In this document: piece after piece, positions 9,150-18,000 of the stretch | Layout: every line of letters begins with the position of its first letter | Numbering within the stretch: position 1 is the first letter of the stretch | Assembly (NCBI GenBank): GCA_003451585.1 | Contig: DMEU01000011.1 | Location: 11,758 to 75,757, forward strand | Direction: 5' to 3' | DNA length: 64,000 nucleotides | DNA from: Candidatus Omnitrophota bacterium | GTDB lineage: Bacteria; Omnitrophota; Gorgyraeia; Velamenicoccales; Velamenicoccaceae | The notes under the pieces: model-generated | The model's database searches: none | Told to the model about the DNA's origin: nothing | What the model saw: only the letters and a program-made list of their open reading frames with translations | Program-made: the position numbers and the translations under genes

Positions 9150-9258
9150 ATTCAAATATCAAAGTACAAAATTCAAAATAAGCTCAAATTTCAAAGACTA
9201 AAACAAGTTTTGGATTTTGCTCATTATTTTGGATCTTGAAATTTGGGATTTGAATTTT
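9148..9258. repeat. Heptad-period inverted repeat (asd-truA gap)
   Basis: The whole gap is one element. The left arm has units like ATTCAAA, TATCAAA and GTACAAA; the right arm has GATTTTG, ATTTGGG and ATTTGAA, which pair with them. At about 110 bp it is among the longer copies. It begins at the asd stop codon and ends five bases before the truA ATG, leaving no room for an independent promoter or a standard ribosome binding site. Confidence 0.8.
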
Positions 9259-9262
9259 TTTT

Positions 9263-10069
9263 ATGCCTACCATAAAACTCACTATCAGTTACGATGGCAC
9301 CGGATATTGCGGCTGGCAGACAAAAAAAAGCCGCAGGTCACCAGCCGCAAGCCATAAGTTAAAGACTATCCAGGCGGAGATAGAAAAAGCCCTGGAGAAG
9401 ATCTTTAAAAAGAAGATAAAGGTGGAAGGCTCCGGCAGGACTGATGCCGGCGTGCACGCTATCGCCCAAGCCGCGAATTTCCGGCTGGATGAGCCTTTTG
9501 ATCTGGCGAAGCTGCCTTCTGCCATGAACGCTTACCTGCCGAACGATATATCTGTTATGGATGCGCGGGAGGCCGGCAAAGATTTTCACGCCAGGTTCTG
9601 CGCCAGTAAGAAGGTTTACCGTTACTGCATCGTTAATAACACTGTCAGGCCATTATTTGTCAGTCATTTGTCGGCCTGGGTAAGATATCCATTGGATCTA
9701 TCCAAGATGCGGCGGGCATCAAGGTGTCTTTTAGGCCGTCATGATTTCAGGTCGTTCCAGGCAAGTGACCGTGTAATAAGGAAGTCCGTAACGCGGGTCT
9801 ACAGGATAGATATAAAAAAGAGCAAAGATGGCGGGCTTCTTCCTTTTATCGGCGGGTTGAATTGGGTCGTTATTGATATAGAAGCCACAGGATTCTTGCG
9901 TAATATGGTGCGTAATATCGTGGGTACATTGCTTGAGGTTGGCCGCGGCAGGATCAAGCCGCAGGACGTAAAAAAGATATTAAAAAAGAAAGACCGCAGG
10001 TGCGCTGGACCATGCGCTCCTGGAAGCGGCTTGTATCTTTTGGATGTATGCTATGACAGGTCAAAATAG
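9263..10069 (+). CDS. truA: tRNA pseudouridine(38-40) synthase TruA
   Basis: TruA isomerises uridines 38-40 of the tRNA anticodon arm. Length is 268 residues, close to the usual 245-265. The catalytic Asp61 is in GSGRTDAGVHA. The family opening YDGTxYxGWQ is present at residues 10-19. Residues 21-35 (Lys/Arg/Ser rich) replace the short loop normally found there, and their DNA is a run of five 7-nt units (see the repeat at 9330-9364). This loop is variable in the family, so activity is probably kept. The next gene overlaps its 3' end. Confidence 0.92.
   Translation: MPTIKLTISYDGTGYCGWQTKKSRRSPAASHKLKTIQAEIEKALEKIFKKKIKVEGSGRTDAGVHAIAQAANFRLDEPFDLAKLPSAMNAYLPNDISVMDAREAGKDFHARFCASKKVYRYCIVNNTVRPLFVSHLSAWVRYPLDLSKMRRASRCLLGRHDFRSFQASDRVIRKSVTRVYRIDIKKSKDGGLLPFIGGLNWVVIDIEATGFLRNMVRNIVGTLLEVGRGRIKPQDVKKILKKKDRRCAGPCAPGSGLYLLDVCYDRSK
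9330..9364. repeat. Heptad repeat inside truA
   Basis: Five consecutive 7-nt units (GCCGCAG, GTCACCA and GCCGCAA-like variants, ending GTTAAAG) encode residues 23-34 of TruA. The unit style matches the intergenic heptad family in this window. The protein expectation at this place is a short loop between GWQ and the VQGELE-type helix, so the sequence looks inserted in frame. Confidence 0.6.
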
Positions 10070-11636
10070 TATTTTAAAGGAACGGGTTATTTCCTTGTCG
10101 CGATGGGATTTTTATGCCGTTCTTGTTATATTTTTTGTACTAGTCCTCCAGGCTTTGAACTGGTATCATTTTCCTCTTTTTTTAGATTGCTATTACCACT
10201 TGTCAGTAATGATGGGTTTCGCCGATGCGGGTGGATGGGTAGGCGTATCTTTCTGGGAATATGCGCCTTTTGGCAGGCCGCATCTTTACCCGCCTTTATT
10301 CCATATTTTAGAGCTGGCTGTTTTTAAATCGGGTTTTTCACCTATAACGGTTGCGCGGTTCTTCGATTTCCTGATCTATCCTTTTTTTCTATTTATAGAT
10401 TGGCGTATTTTAAGGGACATTTTTTCTAAAGAGCTGGCTTTTTTCAATCTCCTTCTTCTGGCATCTTCGTACCCCCTATATTTAGCAATGGTAAATAATA
10501 TACCATTCGTCCTGGCGCTCTTGGCCGGCATTTTGTCATTTTATTTCATTCAAAAAGGCAGGTTATGGAGTTCTGTGCTTTGCCTGGCCTTGTCTTTTTA
10601 TGCTCATTCGCTAATGTCGTGGATCTCTTTTGCGGCTATTTTTATTTATGGCCTTCTTAATACACGCACAAGAAAGGCCGCATTTTTGGCCTGTCTTGGG
10701 AGTTGTGTGCTTGCTTCTCCGTTTTTGATCCATCAGGCGAAGTATTATCTTTTTTTTAACCCGGTCAGGGTACTTGAATTTTTCTTTTTTTCTGCCACCC
10801 CAGTCCTTTATTTATTGTCATTTTTTGGGTTGCTATTGGCTTATCGCAAGAGGGGGCCGTATCTTTTTTTTGTAGCGTTAGCCGTGAGTATGTCCGCATT
10901 ACTTTTTACAAATCGCGACCGTTTTTTTTCCGGCCAGGGGTGTATTCCAGCAAGCTTTTTGGCAGCTGTAGTTATTGACGATCTTTGGAAAAGGATATTT
11001 TTGAATAAACAAAAATGGTATCGCGCCTTGTTTTTTGCAGTATTTTTTCTTGTTTTTTTTCTGGCTACGCCGGTAGTTGTTTATTCTCCGGAGGTAACTA
11101 AAAACAGCATAGTCCATAGGCCCCCGTTATTGTCGATAAGCTCCAGGGTTTTTGACGAGTCGGGCGCCGGGGGTCCACGTTCCGAGAAGGGCATGACATT
11201 TTATCATCCCGCTGTCGTAGATGACATGGTCCGGCTTGTAACCGAAAACTCTTCATCTGAAGACATCGTCTTTTCTAATTACAGCTATGGTGGGGGCATG
11301 ATAACCGCATTGGCCAACCGCGCTACTTCCGGCGCGATGCTGCATGAGGTCCTGCCGTTTGATTTAAGAGACCCTGTAGCCCAGGCGAGACTGGTCCTTG
11401 TATTCAAGGACCAGCAGGACAGGTTTTTTTCCGGGCTGCCGCAGCTTGTCGAGCGTTACGGCTTAAGAAAAATAGGGGAGACTGATCTTGCGGCGCTTTA
11501 TTCAAACGATGGGTGTGGGTTTGTCAGACAGGTTATTCCGGCAAAAATCCCTTTTTGGCTTATGTTCGGGCTATTTTTTGCTGTCCTGGCATCGATCTAT
11601 ATCGAAAATAAATTGATGAAAAAAAAGTTGACATAG
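10044..11636 (+). CDS. Polytopic membrane protein, GT-C glycosyltransferase-like
   Basis: A protein of about 530 residues with roughly ten or eleven hydrophobic segments in the first 350 residues, a soluble domain at about 370-500 and a final membrane helix near 505-525. An early acidic/aromatic loop (LDCYYH) after the first helix resembles the first periplasmic loop of GT-C enzymes that use lipid-linked sugars. I do not recognise a specific family. The start is ATG 10044 or ATG 10053, both inside the end of truA, suggesting translational coupling. The T-rich, Phe-rich coding style fits a membrane protein and not foreign DNA. Confidence 0.6.
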   Translation: MYAMTGQNSILKERVISLSRWDFYAVLVIFFVLVLQALNWYHFPLFLDCYYHLSVMMGFADAGGWVGVSFWEYAPFGRPHLYPPLFHILELAVFKSGFSPITVARFFDFLIYPFFLFIDWRILRDIFSKELAFFNLLLLASSYPLYLAMVNNIPFVLALLAGILSFYFIQKGRLWSSVLCLALSFYAHSLMSWISFAAIFIYGLLNTRTRKAAFLACLGSCVLASPFLIHQAKYYLFFNPVRVLEFFFFSATPVLYLLSFFGLLLAYRKRGPYLFFVALAVSMSALLFTNRDRFFSGQGCIPASFLAAVVIDDLWKRIFLNKQKWYRALFFAVFFLVFFLATPVVVYSPEVTKNSIVHRPPLLSISSRVFDESGAGGPRSEKGMTFYHPAVVDDMVRLVTENSSSEDIVFSNYSYGGGMITALANRATSGAMLHEVLPFDLRDPVAQARLVLVFKDQQDRFFSGLPQLVERYGLRKIGETDLAALYSNDGCGFVRQVIPAKIPFWLMFGLFFAVLASIYIENKLMKKKLT

Positions 11637-11656
11637 GCCGGTGAATATGTTATATT
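11628..11656 (+). promoter_or_regulatory. Strong sigma-70-type promoter for rplM-rpsI
   Basis: TTGACA at 11628-11633, a 17-bp spacer, and TATATT at 11651-11656 match the consensus 6/6 and 5/6. The -35 box overlaps the last codons of the upstream gene. Transcription would start near 11663, about three bases before the rplM ATG at 11666, implying an almost leaderless mRNA. Confidence 0.75.
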
Positions 11657-11665
11657 TCTCATCTT

Positions 11666-12103
11666 ATGAAAACATACATTGCGAAGAAAACGAATACAGA
11701 CGCCAATAAGAAGACCTGGTTTATCGTAGATGTCAGGAACAAGGTCCTGGGGCGGGCCGCAGCTAAGATCGCGACAGTGATACGCGGAAAGCATAAAGTC
11801 ACATATACGCCTAATTTTGATACGGGTGATAACGTTGTGGTTGTTAATGCCAGGAATGTCCGCGTCACAGGGAATAAGCTCAAGGAAAAGCAGTATTTGA
11901 CCTTTTCAGGTTACCCGGGTGGTTTAAAATCAGCTTCGCTGGAGCTTATGCTCGCTACCAAACCTACTGAGGTCATAAAAAGAGCTGTGCGCCGGATGTT
12001 GCCGGCAGGGCCGTTGAGCAGGGATATGCTTAAAAAATTGAGGGTCTATGCAGGCGAGGAGCACCCTTTTAAAAACATTAATTTTAAGAAATTAGAGGTT
12101 TGA
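11666..12103 (+). CDS. rplM: 50S ribosomal protein L13
   Basis: A large-subunit ribosomal protein of 145 residues, normal length. The family segments [16 protein letters not shown] near the N-terminus, [15 protein letters not shown], and [21 protein letters not shown] near the C-terminus region are visible. There is no Shine-Dalgarno sequence before the ATG, and the promoter at 11628-11656 places the transcript start almost at the start codon. rpsI follows one base after the stop, the usual L13-S9 pair. Confidence 0.97.
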   Translation: MKTYIAKKTNTDANKKTWFIVDVRNKVLGRAAAKIATVIRGKHKVTYTPNFDTGDNVVVVNARNVRVTGNKLKEKQYLTFSGYPGGLKSASLELMLATKPTEVIKRAVRRMLPAGPLSRDMLKKLRVYAGEEHPFKNINFKKLEV

Positions 12104-12104
12104 T

Positions 12105-12500
12105 ATGTCAGAAACAATAAAATATAAAGCAACGGGCAGGCGCAAAGAAGCCGCGGCAAGGGTCCGTATGGCTCCAGGGGAAGGTAAGATAGCGGTCAAT
12201 AAGAGGCCGTATGAAGAATATTTTTCCAGGGAGACGGATAGGATCATAATCAACCAGCCTTTTGTGGCCACCAACACGGTGAATAAGTACGATGTCTTTG
12301 CCCTTGTTGACGGAGGAGGGCTCACAGGCCAGGCCGGAGCTTTAAGGCATGGCATATCACGCGCTCTATCCGTGATCGATGATGAGTTTAAGCGTATTTT
12401 GAGGAAGGGTGGATTTTTGACCCGTGACCCCAGGACGAAAGAGCGCAAGAAGTATGGCCAGAAAGGCGCCCGCAAGAGATTCCAGTGGACGAAGAGATAA
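12105..12500 (+). CDS. rpsI: 30S ribosomal protein S9
   Basis: A small-subunit protein of 131 residues whose C-terminal tail reaches the P-site tRNA. The [11 protein letters not shown] start and the basic C-terminus ending KRFQWTKR are typical (usually KxRR/FQFSKR). It is co-transcribed with rplM, with a GAGG ribosome binding site in the last rplM codons. It is followed by six tandem 7-nt units and then a clear intrinsic terminator. Confidence 0.97.
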   Translation: MSETIKYKATGRRKEAAARVRMAPGEGKIAVNKRPYEEYFSRETDRIIINQPFVATNTVNKYDVFALVDGGGLTGQAGALRHGISRALSVIDDEFKRILRKGGFLTRDPRTKERKKYGQKGARKRFQWTKR

Positions 12501-12503
12501 AAA

Positions 12504-12545
12504 AATTAAGAATTAAAAATTAAAAATTAAGAATTAAGAATTATA
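12504..12545. repeat. One-armed AATTAAR heptad array after rpsI
   Basis: Six consecutive 7-nt units (AATTAAG or AATTAAA, the last AATTATA) make this the cleanest tandem example of the heptad family in the window. No complementary arm follows. It lies between the rpsI stop and the terminator, so it is part of the 3' untranslated region. Confidence 0.85.
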
Positions 12546-12561
12546 AAAGTAAGATCAAACG

Positions 12562-12589
12562 CCGCTGAGGAAACTCAGCGGTTTTTTTT
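12562..12589 (+). terminator. Rho-independent terminator after rpsI
   Basis: A perfect 8-bp GC-rich stem (CCGCTGAG / CTCAGCGG) with a GAAA tetraloop is followed by eight T residues. This ends the rplM-rpsI transcript and separates it from the arginine operon promoter just downstream. Confidence 0.93.
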
Positions 12590-12603
12590 GTCGACGAAAA
12601 TCC

Positions 12604-12632
12604 TTGACGAGATAGCTTTTTTATCTTAACAT
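12604..12632 (+). promoter_or_regulatory. Putative promoter of the arginine operon
   Basis: TTGACG at 12604-12609, a 17-bp spacer and TAACAT at 12627-12632 match consensus 5/6 and 4/6. It lies right after the rpsI terminator and about 63 bp before argC, the only reasonable place for an arg promoter. I saw no convincing ARG-box palindrome around it. Confidence 0.5.
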
Positions 12633-12695
12633 AATTAGACGACATTTTAATAATTCTCGGCGGGCATAAGTTCGGAAAGCAAAAGAGAGGATGCA

Positions 12696-13718
12696 ATGAT
12701 AAAAGTTGGTATCGTCGGTGCCAGAGGGTATACCGGCGAAGAGCTTATAAAATTATTGATAAATCATCCGGGTGTGCGGCTGACGTATCTGGCAGCTACC
12801 CTCCAGAAGGCGACCCCTATAGACGAGATCTTTCCTCACTTAAAGGGCCTGATCGACCTGAAGTGCGAGAATTTTGACATGGCCCGCGCGGCCCAGAAGT
12901 GTGATCTTGTTTTTCTCGCATTGCCTCATACTGTCTCGATGGAAGTGGTCCCTAAGTTTATAAAAAAGAACGTAAGGATCATAGACCTGAGTGCCGATTA
13001 CCGCCTTAAAAATTTCAGCACCTACAAAGAATGGTATCATAAGGCCCACAAAGACAAGGCCAACCTTAAAAAGTTCGTTTATGGGTTACCTGAGCTTTAC
13101 AGGGAGAAGATCGCGCGGTCTGATTTTATAGCCAATCCAGGCTGCTATCCGACAGCGGCTATTCTGGGCATTGTGCCGGCGCTCGTGTCCGGTTTGGCTG
13201 ATAAAGACGGTATCATTATTGATGCCAAATCAGGGGTCAGCGGCGCAGGCAAAAAAGTAGAACTGGGCTATATTTATCCCGAAGTAAATGAGAATTTTAA
13301 AGGGTATAAATTTAACGTACACCAGCACTCGCCTGAGATCAACCAAGAGCTTTCGAAGGTGTCCGTCTCCAAGGTTAATGTGACATTTTGTCCGCACTTA
13401 TTGCCTGTTAACCGCGGCATCTACGAGACTATATATATAAAACTCAAGAAAGCGGCGGATGCTGAAACAGTCATGGATGTTTACCGCAAGTTCTATAAAC
13501 TCGAATTTTTTGTCAGGGTCTCAAGATCAGGCCGGTTGCCTGAGTTGAAGGATGTGGTTGGGACTAATTTTTGCGATATCGGCCTTTCGTATGACGCAGC
13601 CCGCAGCCAGTTGATAGTCGTATCTGTCATAGACAATCTTTTGAAGGGTGCCTCAGGCCAGGCTGTCCAGAATATGAATATCATGTGCGGGTTTGACGAA
13701 AAAACTGCTCTCTTATGA
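12696..13718 (+). CDS. argC: N-acetyl-gamma-glutamyl-phosphate reductase
   Basis: Reduces N-acetylglutamyl phosphate to the semialdehyde in arginine synthesis. 340 residues, normal. The nucleotide motif GARGYTGEEL is at 8-17 and the catalytic Cys150 in ANPGCYPTA. HQHSPEI-type residues lie near 210. The ATG at 12696 has AGAGAGG upstream. argJ starts on the overlapping ATGA of its stop codon. First gene of a complete argCJBDFGH cluster. Confidence 0.96.
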   Translation: MIKVGIVGARGYTGEELIKLLINHPGVRLTYLAATLQKATPIDEIFPHLKGLIDLKCENFDMARAAQKCDLVFLALPHTVSMEVVPKFIKKNVRIIDLSADYRLKNFSTYKEWYHKAHKDKANLKKFVYGLPELYREKIARSDFIANPGCYPTAAILGIVPALVSGLADKDGIIIDAKSGVSGAGKKVELGYIYPEVNENFKGYKFNVHQHSPEINQELSKVSVSKVNVTFCPHLLPVNRGIYETIYIKLKKAADAETVMDVYRKFYKLEFFVRVSRSGRLPELKDVVGTNFCDIGLSYDAARSQLIVVSVIDNLLKGASGQAVQNMNIMCGFDEKTALL

Positions 13719-14914
13719 ATTTCAAAACTCACCAAGCAGCTCTGCCTCTAGGTTTTAAGGCCTGCGGTATCTCTGCTCGTATAAAGAAAAGTTCGAAATT
13801 GGACCTGGCCCTCCTGTATTCAGAAACCCCATGCGTTGCAGCCGGCGTATTTACAGCAAACAGGATAAAGGCCGCGCCTGTTGATCTCTGCATACGTATT
13901 TTAGGCAGTAAGAGGCCGGTGCGGGCGATCATCGCAAACAGCGGTAACGCCAATTGTATGACCGGGGCCCAGGGCGTCAGGGACGCGTTTGACATGTCTC
14001 GGTCTGTTGCCTCTGAGCTCGGGGTGAAGCCGCATGAGGTGTTAGTTTCTTCTACCGGTATAATCGGCAGGTTACTTCCAATGGAGAAGATCAAAACAGC
14101 CGTGCCTTATTTGGTGTCCGCGTTATCAGGCGGGAAGTTAAAGGATGCCGCAGAGGCTATTTTAACTACCGATACGTTTGCAAAGATCGCTGTAAAAAAG
14201 ATAAATATTGGCGGCAGGGCCGTCACATTTGCCGGTATCGCTAAAGGTGCGGGGATGATAGCCCCGAACATGAAACACGCTACTATGCTTGCTTATATTT
14301 TGACGGATGCTGCCATCTCCAGGTATGCTTTGGACAAAGCGGCATCTGAGTGCCTGGGGCCTTCTTTCAATGCTATTACGATAGACGGCTGTATGAGCAC
14401 TAATGATACGGCTATTATTTTAGCTAACGGGGCCGCGGGGAATAGGGCAATCGGCTCCACAGGTAATGTTTATAAAGTTTTTGCCGTGGCACTAAAAGAG
14501 GTGTGCCTTGAGTTGGCAAAGATGATCGTGCGTGATGCCGAAGGTGCCACAAAATTTATCGAGATCTCAGTGCGCGGCGCAAGGAATGGTATCGAGGCCG
14601 ATAGATTGGCAAAAAGCGTGGCCAATTCAAATCTCTTTAAGTGCGCCATGTTCGGAAGCGACCCTAATTGGGGGCGCATAGCCGCTGCTTTGGGGGCTGT
14701 GCCTTCAGGCCTTGTCTGGCAGAAAATGGATATAGTTTTAAATGGCCGGCCTGTTTTCAGGAATGGCAGGCCGATAGCTGTAAAAGACGCCGGATCATTG
14801 AAGGGGCGTTTGGTCGAAGTGGAGATAAACCTCAGGCAGGGCGCGGGTTTCGCGCGGGTTTATACTTCAGACCTGTCTTACGAATACGTGCGTATTAATG
14901 CGGAATATAATTAG
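13715..14914 (+). CDS. argJ: Glutamate N-acetyltransferase / amino-acid acetyltransferase ArgJ
   Basis: ArgJ recycles the acetyl group from N-acetylornithine to glutamate; bifunctional forms also use acetyl-CoA. 399 residues. The self-cleavage site is visible as KHATMLAYILTD with Thr190 as nucleophile, so the precursor would split into alpha and beta chains. No argA or argE is in the window, consistent with the cyclic pathway that ArgJ permits. The ATGA overlap with argC shows translational coupling. Confidence 0.95.
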   Translation: MNFKTHQAALPLGFKACGISARIKKSSKLDLALLYSETPCVAAGVFTANRIKAAPVDLCIRILGSKRPVRAIIANSGNANCMTGAQGVRDAFDMSRSVASELGVKPHEVLVSSTGIIGRLLPMEKIKTAVPYLVSALSGGKLKDAAEAILTTDTFAKIAVKKINIGGRAVTFAGIAKGAGMIAPNMKHATMLAYILTDAAISRYALDKAASECLGPSFNAITIDGCMSTNDTAIILANGAAGNRAIGSTGNVYKVFAVALKEVCLELAKMIVRDAEGATKFIEISVRGARNGIEADRLAKSVANSNLFKCAMFGSDPNWGRIAAALGAVPSGLVWQKMDIVLNGRPVFRNGRPIAVKDAGSLKGRLVEVEINLRQGAGFARVYTSDLSYEYVRINAEYN

Positions 14915-14931
14915 CCGGAAGAGGAAAAATA

Positions 14932-15786
14932 ATGGATGAGGCGATAAAGAAAGCGGATGTTTTGATAGAGGCTTTGCCGTACATTAAGGAGTTCCGCAAA
15001 AAAGTTTTCGTAGTCAAGTACGGCGGCAGCATATTGTGCGAAGATTCTATCCGAAGGGGCGTTTTAGAAGATATGGTTTTTTTGAGTTTTATGGGTATCA
15101 AGACCGTGCTCGTCCATGGCGGCGGGCCGAATATTTCGGAGAAGATGAGAAAACTTGGTAAAAAATCTGAGTTCGTGGACGGCATGAGGGTTACCGATAA
15201 AGATACGCTCCTGGTGGTAGAAGAAGAGTTGAATGGATTGAACAGGCTTATAGTGGATGAGATCAAGGAGATCGGAGGAGTGGCCGCAGGCATCAGCGGC
15301 AAAGATCACGGCGTTATACGCGCCAGAAAATTCCCTTCGAAAATAGACTTGGGATTTGTGGGCGAGGTTGCGCGTATTGATACTGATTTTATAGAAGAAG
15401 AGCTAAGCGGGAATTCCGTAGTGGTGATCTCGCCTATGGGCATAGACGATGAAGGCGTGGTCTATAACATAAATGCCGATGAAGCGGCTTGTAATATAGC
15501 GGCGGCTTTAGGGGCGGAAAAATTCGTACTCTTGACTAATGTGCGCGGCGTGATGCGCAATCCGGAAGACCCGGAATCATTGATAGGAAGCCTGCATCTG
15601 TCTGAGATACGCACTCTTATAGAGCAGAACGTAGTGCAATCAGGTATGATACCGAAGGTCAATGCCTGTATTGATTCTATTCGAGGCGGGGTTAAGAAGA
15701 CGCATATAATCGACGCGCGCATACAGCACGGGCTTTTATTGGAGATATTTACCGACCAGGGTATCGGGACAGAAATAATAAAATAA
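14932..15786 (+). CDS. argB: Acetylglutamate kinase
   Basis: Phosphorylates N-acetylglutamate. 284 residues, in the normal range for the longer, arginine-sensitive type. The motifs VVKYGGS near residue 27, VHGGGPNI near 61 and INADEAACNIAAALGA near 180 are diagnostic of the amino-acid kinase family ArgB group. It is separated from argJ by 17 bases containing GGAAGAGG as ribosome binding site. It is probably the feedback-controlled step of the pathway, although the N-terminal arginine-sensing helix cannot be judged by eye. Confidence 0.95.
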   Translation: MDEAIKKADVLIEALPYIKEFRKKVFVVKYGGSILCEDSIRRGVLEDMVFLSFMGIKTVLVHGGGPNISEKMRKLGKKSEFVDGMRVTDKDTLLVVEEELNGLNRLIVDEIKEIGGVAAGISGKDHGVIRARKFPSKIDLGFVGEVARIDTDFIEEELSGNSVVVISPMGIDDEGVVYNINADEAACNIAAALGAEKFVLLTNVRGVMRNPEDPESLIGSLHLSEIRTLIEQNVVQSGMIPKVNACIDSIRGGVKKTHIIDARIQHGLLLEIFTDQGIGTEIIK

Positions 15787-15787
15787 A

Positions 15788-15875
15788 ATTAGTAATTGAA
15801 AATGAAGGATGCATAATTGAGATCGAGAAATCTAAAAAAATTTTTAATTTTTCATTCTTAATTCTTAATTTTTGT
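15788..15875. repeat. AT-rich heptad inverted repeat (argB-argD gap)
   Basis: The left arm has units like TTGAAAA and TGAAGGA, the right arm TTCATTC/TTAATTC-type units with a 7-nt step. The arms are imperfect complements around an A/T-rich loop. The element fills the gap between argB and argD, and the argD ATG follows within five bases without a clear ribosome binding site. Confidence 0.7.
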
Positions 15876-15879
15876 TTAT

Positions 15880-17082
15880 ATGACCAAACAAGATATATTC
15901 GACGCATACAGTGATTACATCATGCCGACTTACACGAAGATGCCGCACATCTTCGTGAAAGGCAAGGGCATGAGGCTCTATGATATCGACGGCAAAGAGT
16001 ATCTTGATTTCTTTCCGGGCTGGGGCGTGGGAAATGTCGGCCACTGCCATTCGAGCGTGTTGAGCGCCGTACGGGACCAGGTCGGGAAATTGATACATCT
16101 TCCGAATAATTATTACCATCCTGCGCAGGCAAAGCTGGCGCGTGAGATCGTGCGTAATTCTTTTGACGGCAAGGTCTTCTTTTCAAATTCAGGCGCTGAA
16201 GCCAATGAGGCGGCTATTAAGCTGGCCCGGGCCTATGGTTCAAAGTTCGACACGCCTAAATATGAGATCATTACTTTTGAAAACGCGTTTCACGGACGCA
16301 CATTGGCTACTGTTACCGCGACCGGCCAAAGAAAATACCAAAAGGGGTTCGAGCCCCTGGTCGAAGGATTCAAGACAAATCTGCCATTCAATGATTTTTC
16401 CGCGCTTGCCTCTGCCGTTTCCGATAAGACCGTTGGCGTGCTTTTGGAAGTTGTACAAGGGGAGGGTGGTATCAATGTGGCGGAAAACGGTTTTGTCAGC
16501 TCGATCCGCAGGCTATGTGATGAGAAAAAGATGCTTTTGATCATCGATGAAGTCCAGACAGGCCTGGGCCGCACCGGCAAGATGTTTGGATACCAGAATT
16601 ATGATATAAAACCGGATATGATAACTCTTGCTAAATCACTGGGCGGAGGCCTGCCAATAGGCTGTATGTTGGCAAAAAGAGAGATAGCCGATACCTTACA
16701 GCCCGGTATGCATGCCTCGACCTTCGGCGGAAGCCCCATAGTCTGTAAGGCGGCTTTAGGGGTGTTTAAGGCGATCATCAAGGATAAGATGCTCGGTAAT
16801 ACGCAAAAAATGTCCTCTTATCTTTTTGCTGAGCTCAAAGGTTTGAGTGCTAAGCACAAATCGATAAAAGAAGTACGCGGATTGGGCCTTATGGCAGGTA
16901 TCGAATTGAATATCAACGGGAAAACGGTGGTAGAAGAATGCATCAAACACGGCCTTTTGATCAATTGCACGCACGACAGGGTCTTGCGGCTTATGCCGGC
17001 GCTTAATGTGACGAAACGCCAGATCGATCTTGCCGTCCGTACAATTGACAAAGTCCTTCAGGGGGTAAGTTATGCCGGTTAA
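15880..17082 (+). CDS. argD: Acetylornithine aminotransferase
   Basis: A class III PLP aminotransferase making N-acetylornithine; 400 residues. The PLP lysine is Lys252 in TLAKSLGGG. The motifs FFSNSGAEANEAAIKLAR near 104, FHGRTLATVTATGQ near 140 and DEVQTGLGRTGK near 223 are typical of ArgD. Some ArgD enzymes also serve lysine synthesis as DapC, but a separate dapL gene here makes that unnecessary. argF overlaps its 3' end by 11 bases. Confidence 0.95.
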   Translation: MTKQDIFDAYSDYIMPTYTKMPHIFVKGKGMRLYDIDGKEYLDFFPGWGVGNVGHCHSSVLSAVRDQVGKLIHLPNNYYHPAQAKLAREIVRNSFDGKVFFSNSGAEANEAAIKLARAYGSKFDTPKYEIITFENAFHGRTLATVTATGQRKYQKGFEPLVEGFKTNLPFNDFSALASAVSDKTVGVLLEVVQGEGGINVAENGFVSSIRRLCDEKKMLLIIDEVQTGLGRTGKMFGYQNYDIKPDMITLAKSLGGGLPIGCMLAKREIADTLQPGMHASTFGGSPIVCKAALGVFKAIIKDKMLGNTQKMSSYLFAELKGLSAKHKSIKEVRGLGLMAGIELNINGKTVVEECIKHGLLINCTHDRVLRLMPALNVTKRQIDLAVRTIDKVLQGVSYAG

Positions 17083-17995
17083 GAAGCGGGATTTTCTTTC
17101 TATCTCAGATCTTAGCGTCGAAGAGATACACGCGTTGTTCGCCAGGACAGAGGAGTTAAAGAAAAGCAGGTTCCTCGACGCATTCAAAAATAAGGCTGTA
17201 GGGCTTATTTTTCAAAAACCGTCTTTACGTACGCGCGTCTCTTTTCAGGTAGGTGTGTGGCAGCTGGGCGGGCAGTGTATGTCGCTTTCGCCGGCTGAGG
17301 TCAATATAGGCGTGCGTGAATCGATAAAAGACGCCGCCAGGACTTTGTCAAGGTATCTAGATCTTATCGTGGCACGGGTCTTCAAGCACAGGGAGGTAGA
17401 GGAACTCGGGCAGTATTCTCTTGTGCCGGTTATCAATGGTTTGAGTGATTCTTATCATCCATGCCAGGCCCTGGCCGATATTTTTACGGTTAAGGAAAAA
17501 AGGGGCAGCGTTAACGGCTTGACGCTCGTTTATCTTGGGGACGGCAATAATGTATGCAATTCGCTCCTGCAGATCACATCTATGCTCGGTATGAATATGA
17601 AGGTCGCCTGTCCTAAGGGCTATGCGCCGAATAAGGAGGTCTTGGAATTTGCCCAAGCCCAGGGCAAGAAGACCGGAGCTACAATCATGGTAACGCAAGA
17701 CCCTAAAGATGCGGTTCGTGGCGCAGACGTACTCTATACCGATGTATGGGCCAGCATGGGACAGGAGCGGGAGGCTGCCAAACGCGCGAAGATATTTAAG
17801 AAGTACCAGATAAACAAGGAGCTGATGGGGCTTGCTAAAAATAATGCGTTAGTCATGCATTGCCTCCCCGCGCATCGCGGCGCAGAGATCACTGATGATT
17901 GTTTGGACAGCCCTAATTCCGTAGTTTTTGACGAGGCAGAAAATAGATTACACGTGCAGAAGGCGATAATGCTTAAATTAGCGGAAGGAAGATAG
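17072..17995 (+). CDS. argF: Ornithine carbamoyltransferase
   Basis: Makes citrulline from ornithine and carbamoyl phosphate. 307 residues, normal. The carbamoyl-phosphate motif reads KPSLRTRVSF (the usual STRTR appears as SLRTR). HPCQALAD near 130 and the ornithine-binding MHCLPAHRG near 265 are intact. It starts inside argD, which implies coupled translation. It is followed by a 144-bp heptad repeat that has a near-identical copy 8 kb downstream. Confidence 0.95.
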   Translation: MPVKKRDFLSISDLSVEEIHALFARTEELKKSRFLDAFKNKAVGLIFQKPSLRTRVSFQVGVWQLGGQCMSLSPAEVNIGVRESIKDAARTLSRYLDLIVARVFKHREVEELGQYSLVPVINGLSDSYHPCQALADIFTVKEKRGSVNGLTLVYLGDGNNVCNSLLQITSMLGMNMKVACPKGYAPNKEVLEFAQAQGKKTGATIMVTQDPKDAVRGADVLYTDVWASMGQEREAAKRAKIFKKYQINKELMGLAKNNALVMHCLPAHRGAEITDDCLDSPNSVVFDEAENRLHVQKAIMLKLAEGR

Positions 17996-18000
17996 GAGAA

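Noticed and set aside
12604..12695. ARG-box operator before argC
   Set aside because: The AT-rich stretch has partial symmetry only; no pair of TGAAT/ATTCA half-sites with correct spacing.
15880..17082. ArgD acting also as DapC in lysine synthesis
   Set aside because: A dapL gene is present and no dapD or dapE is seen, so the succinylase route is not needed here.
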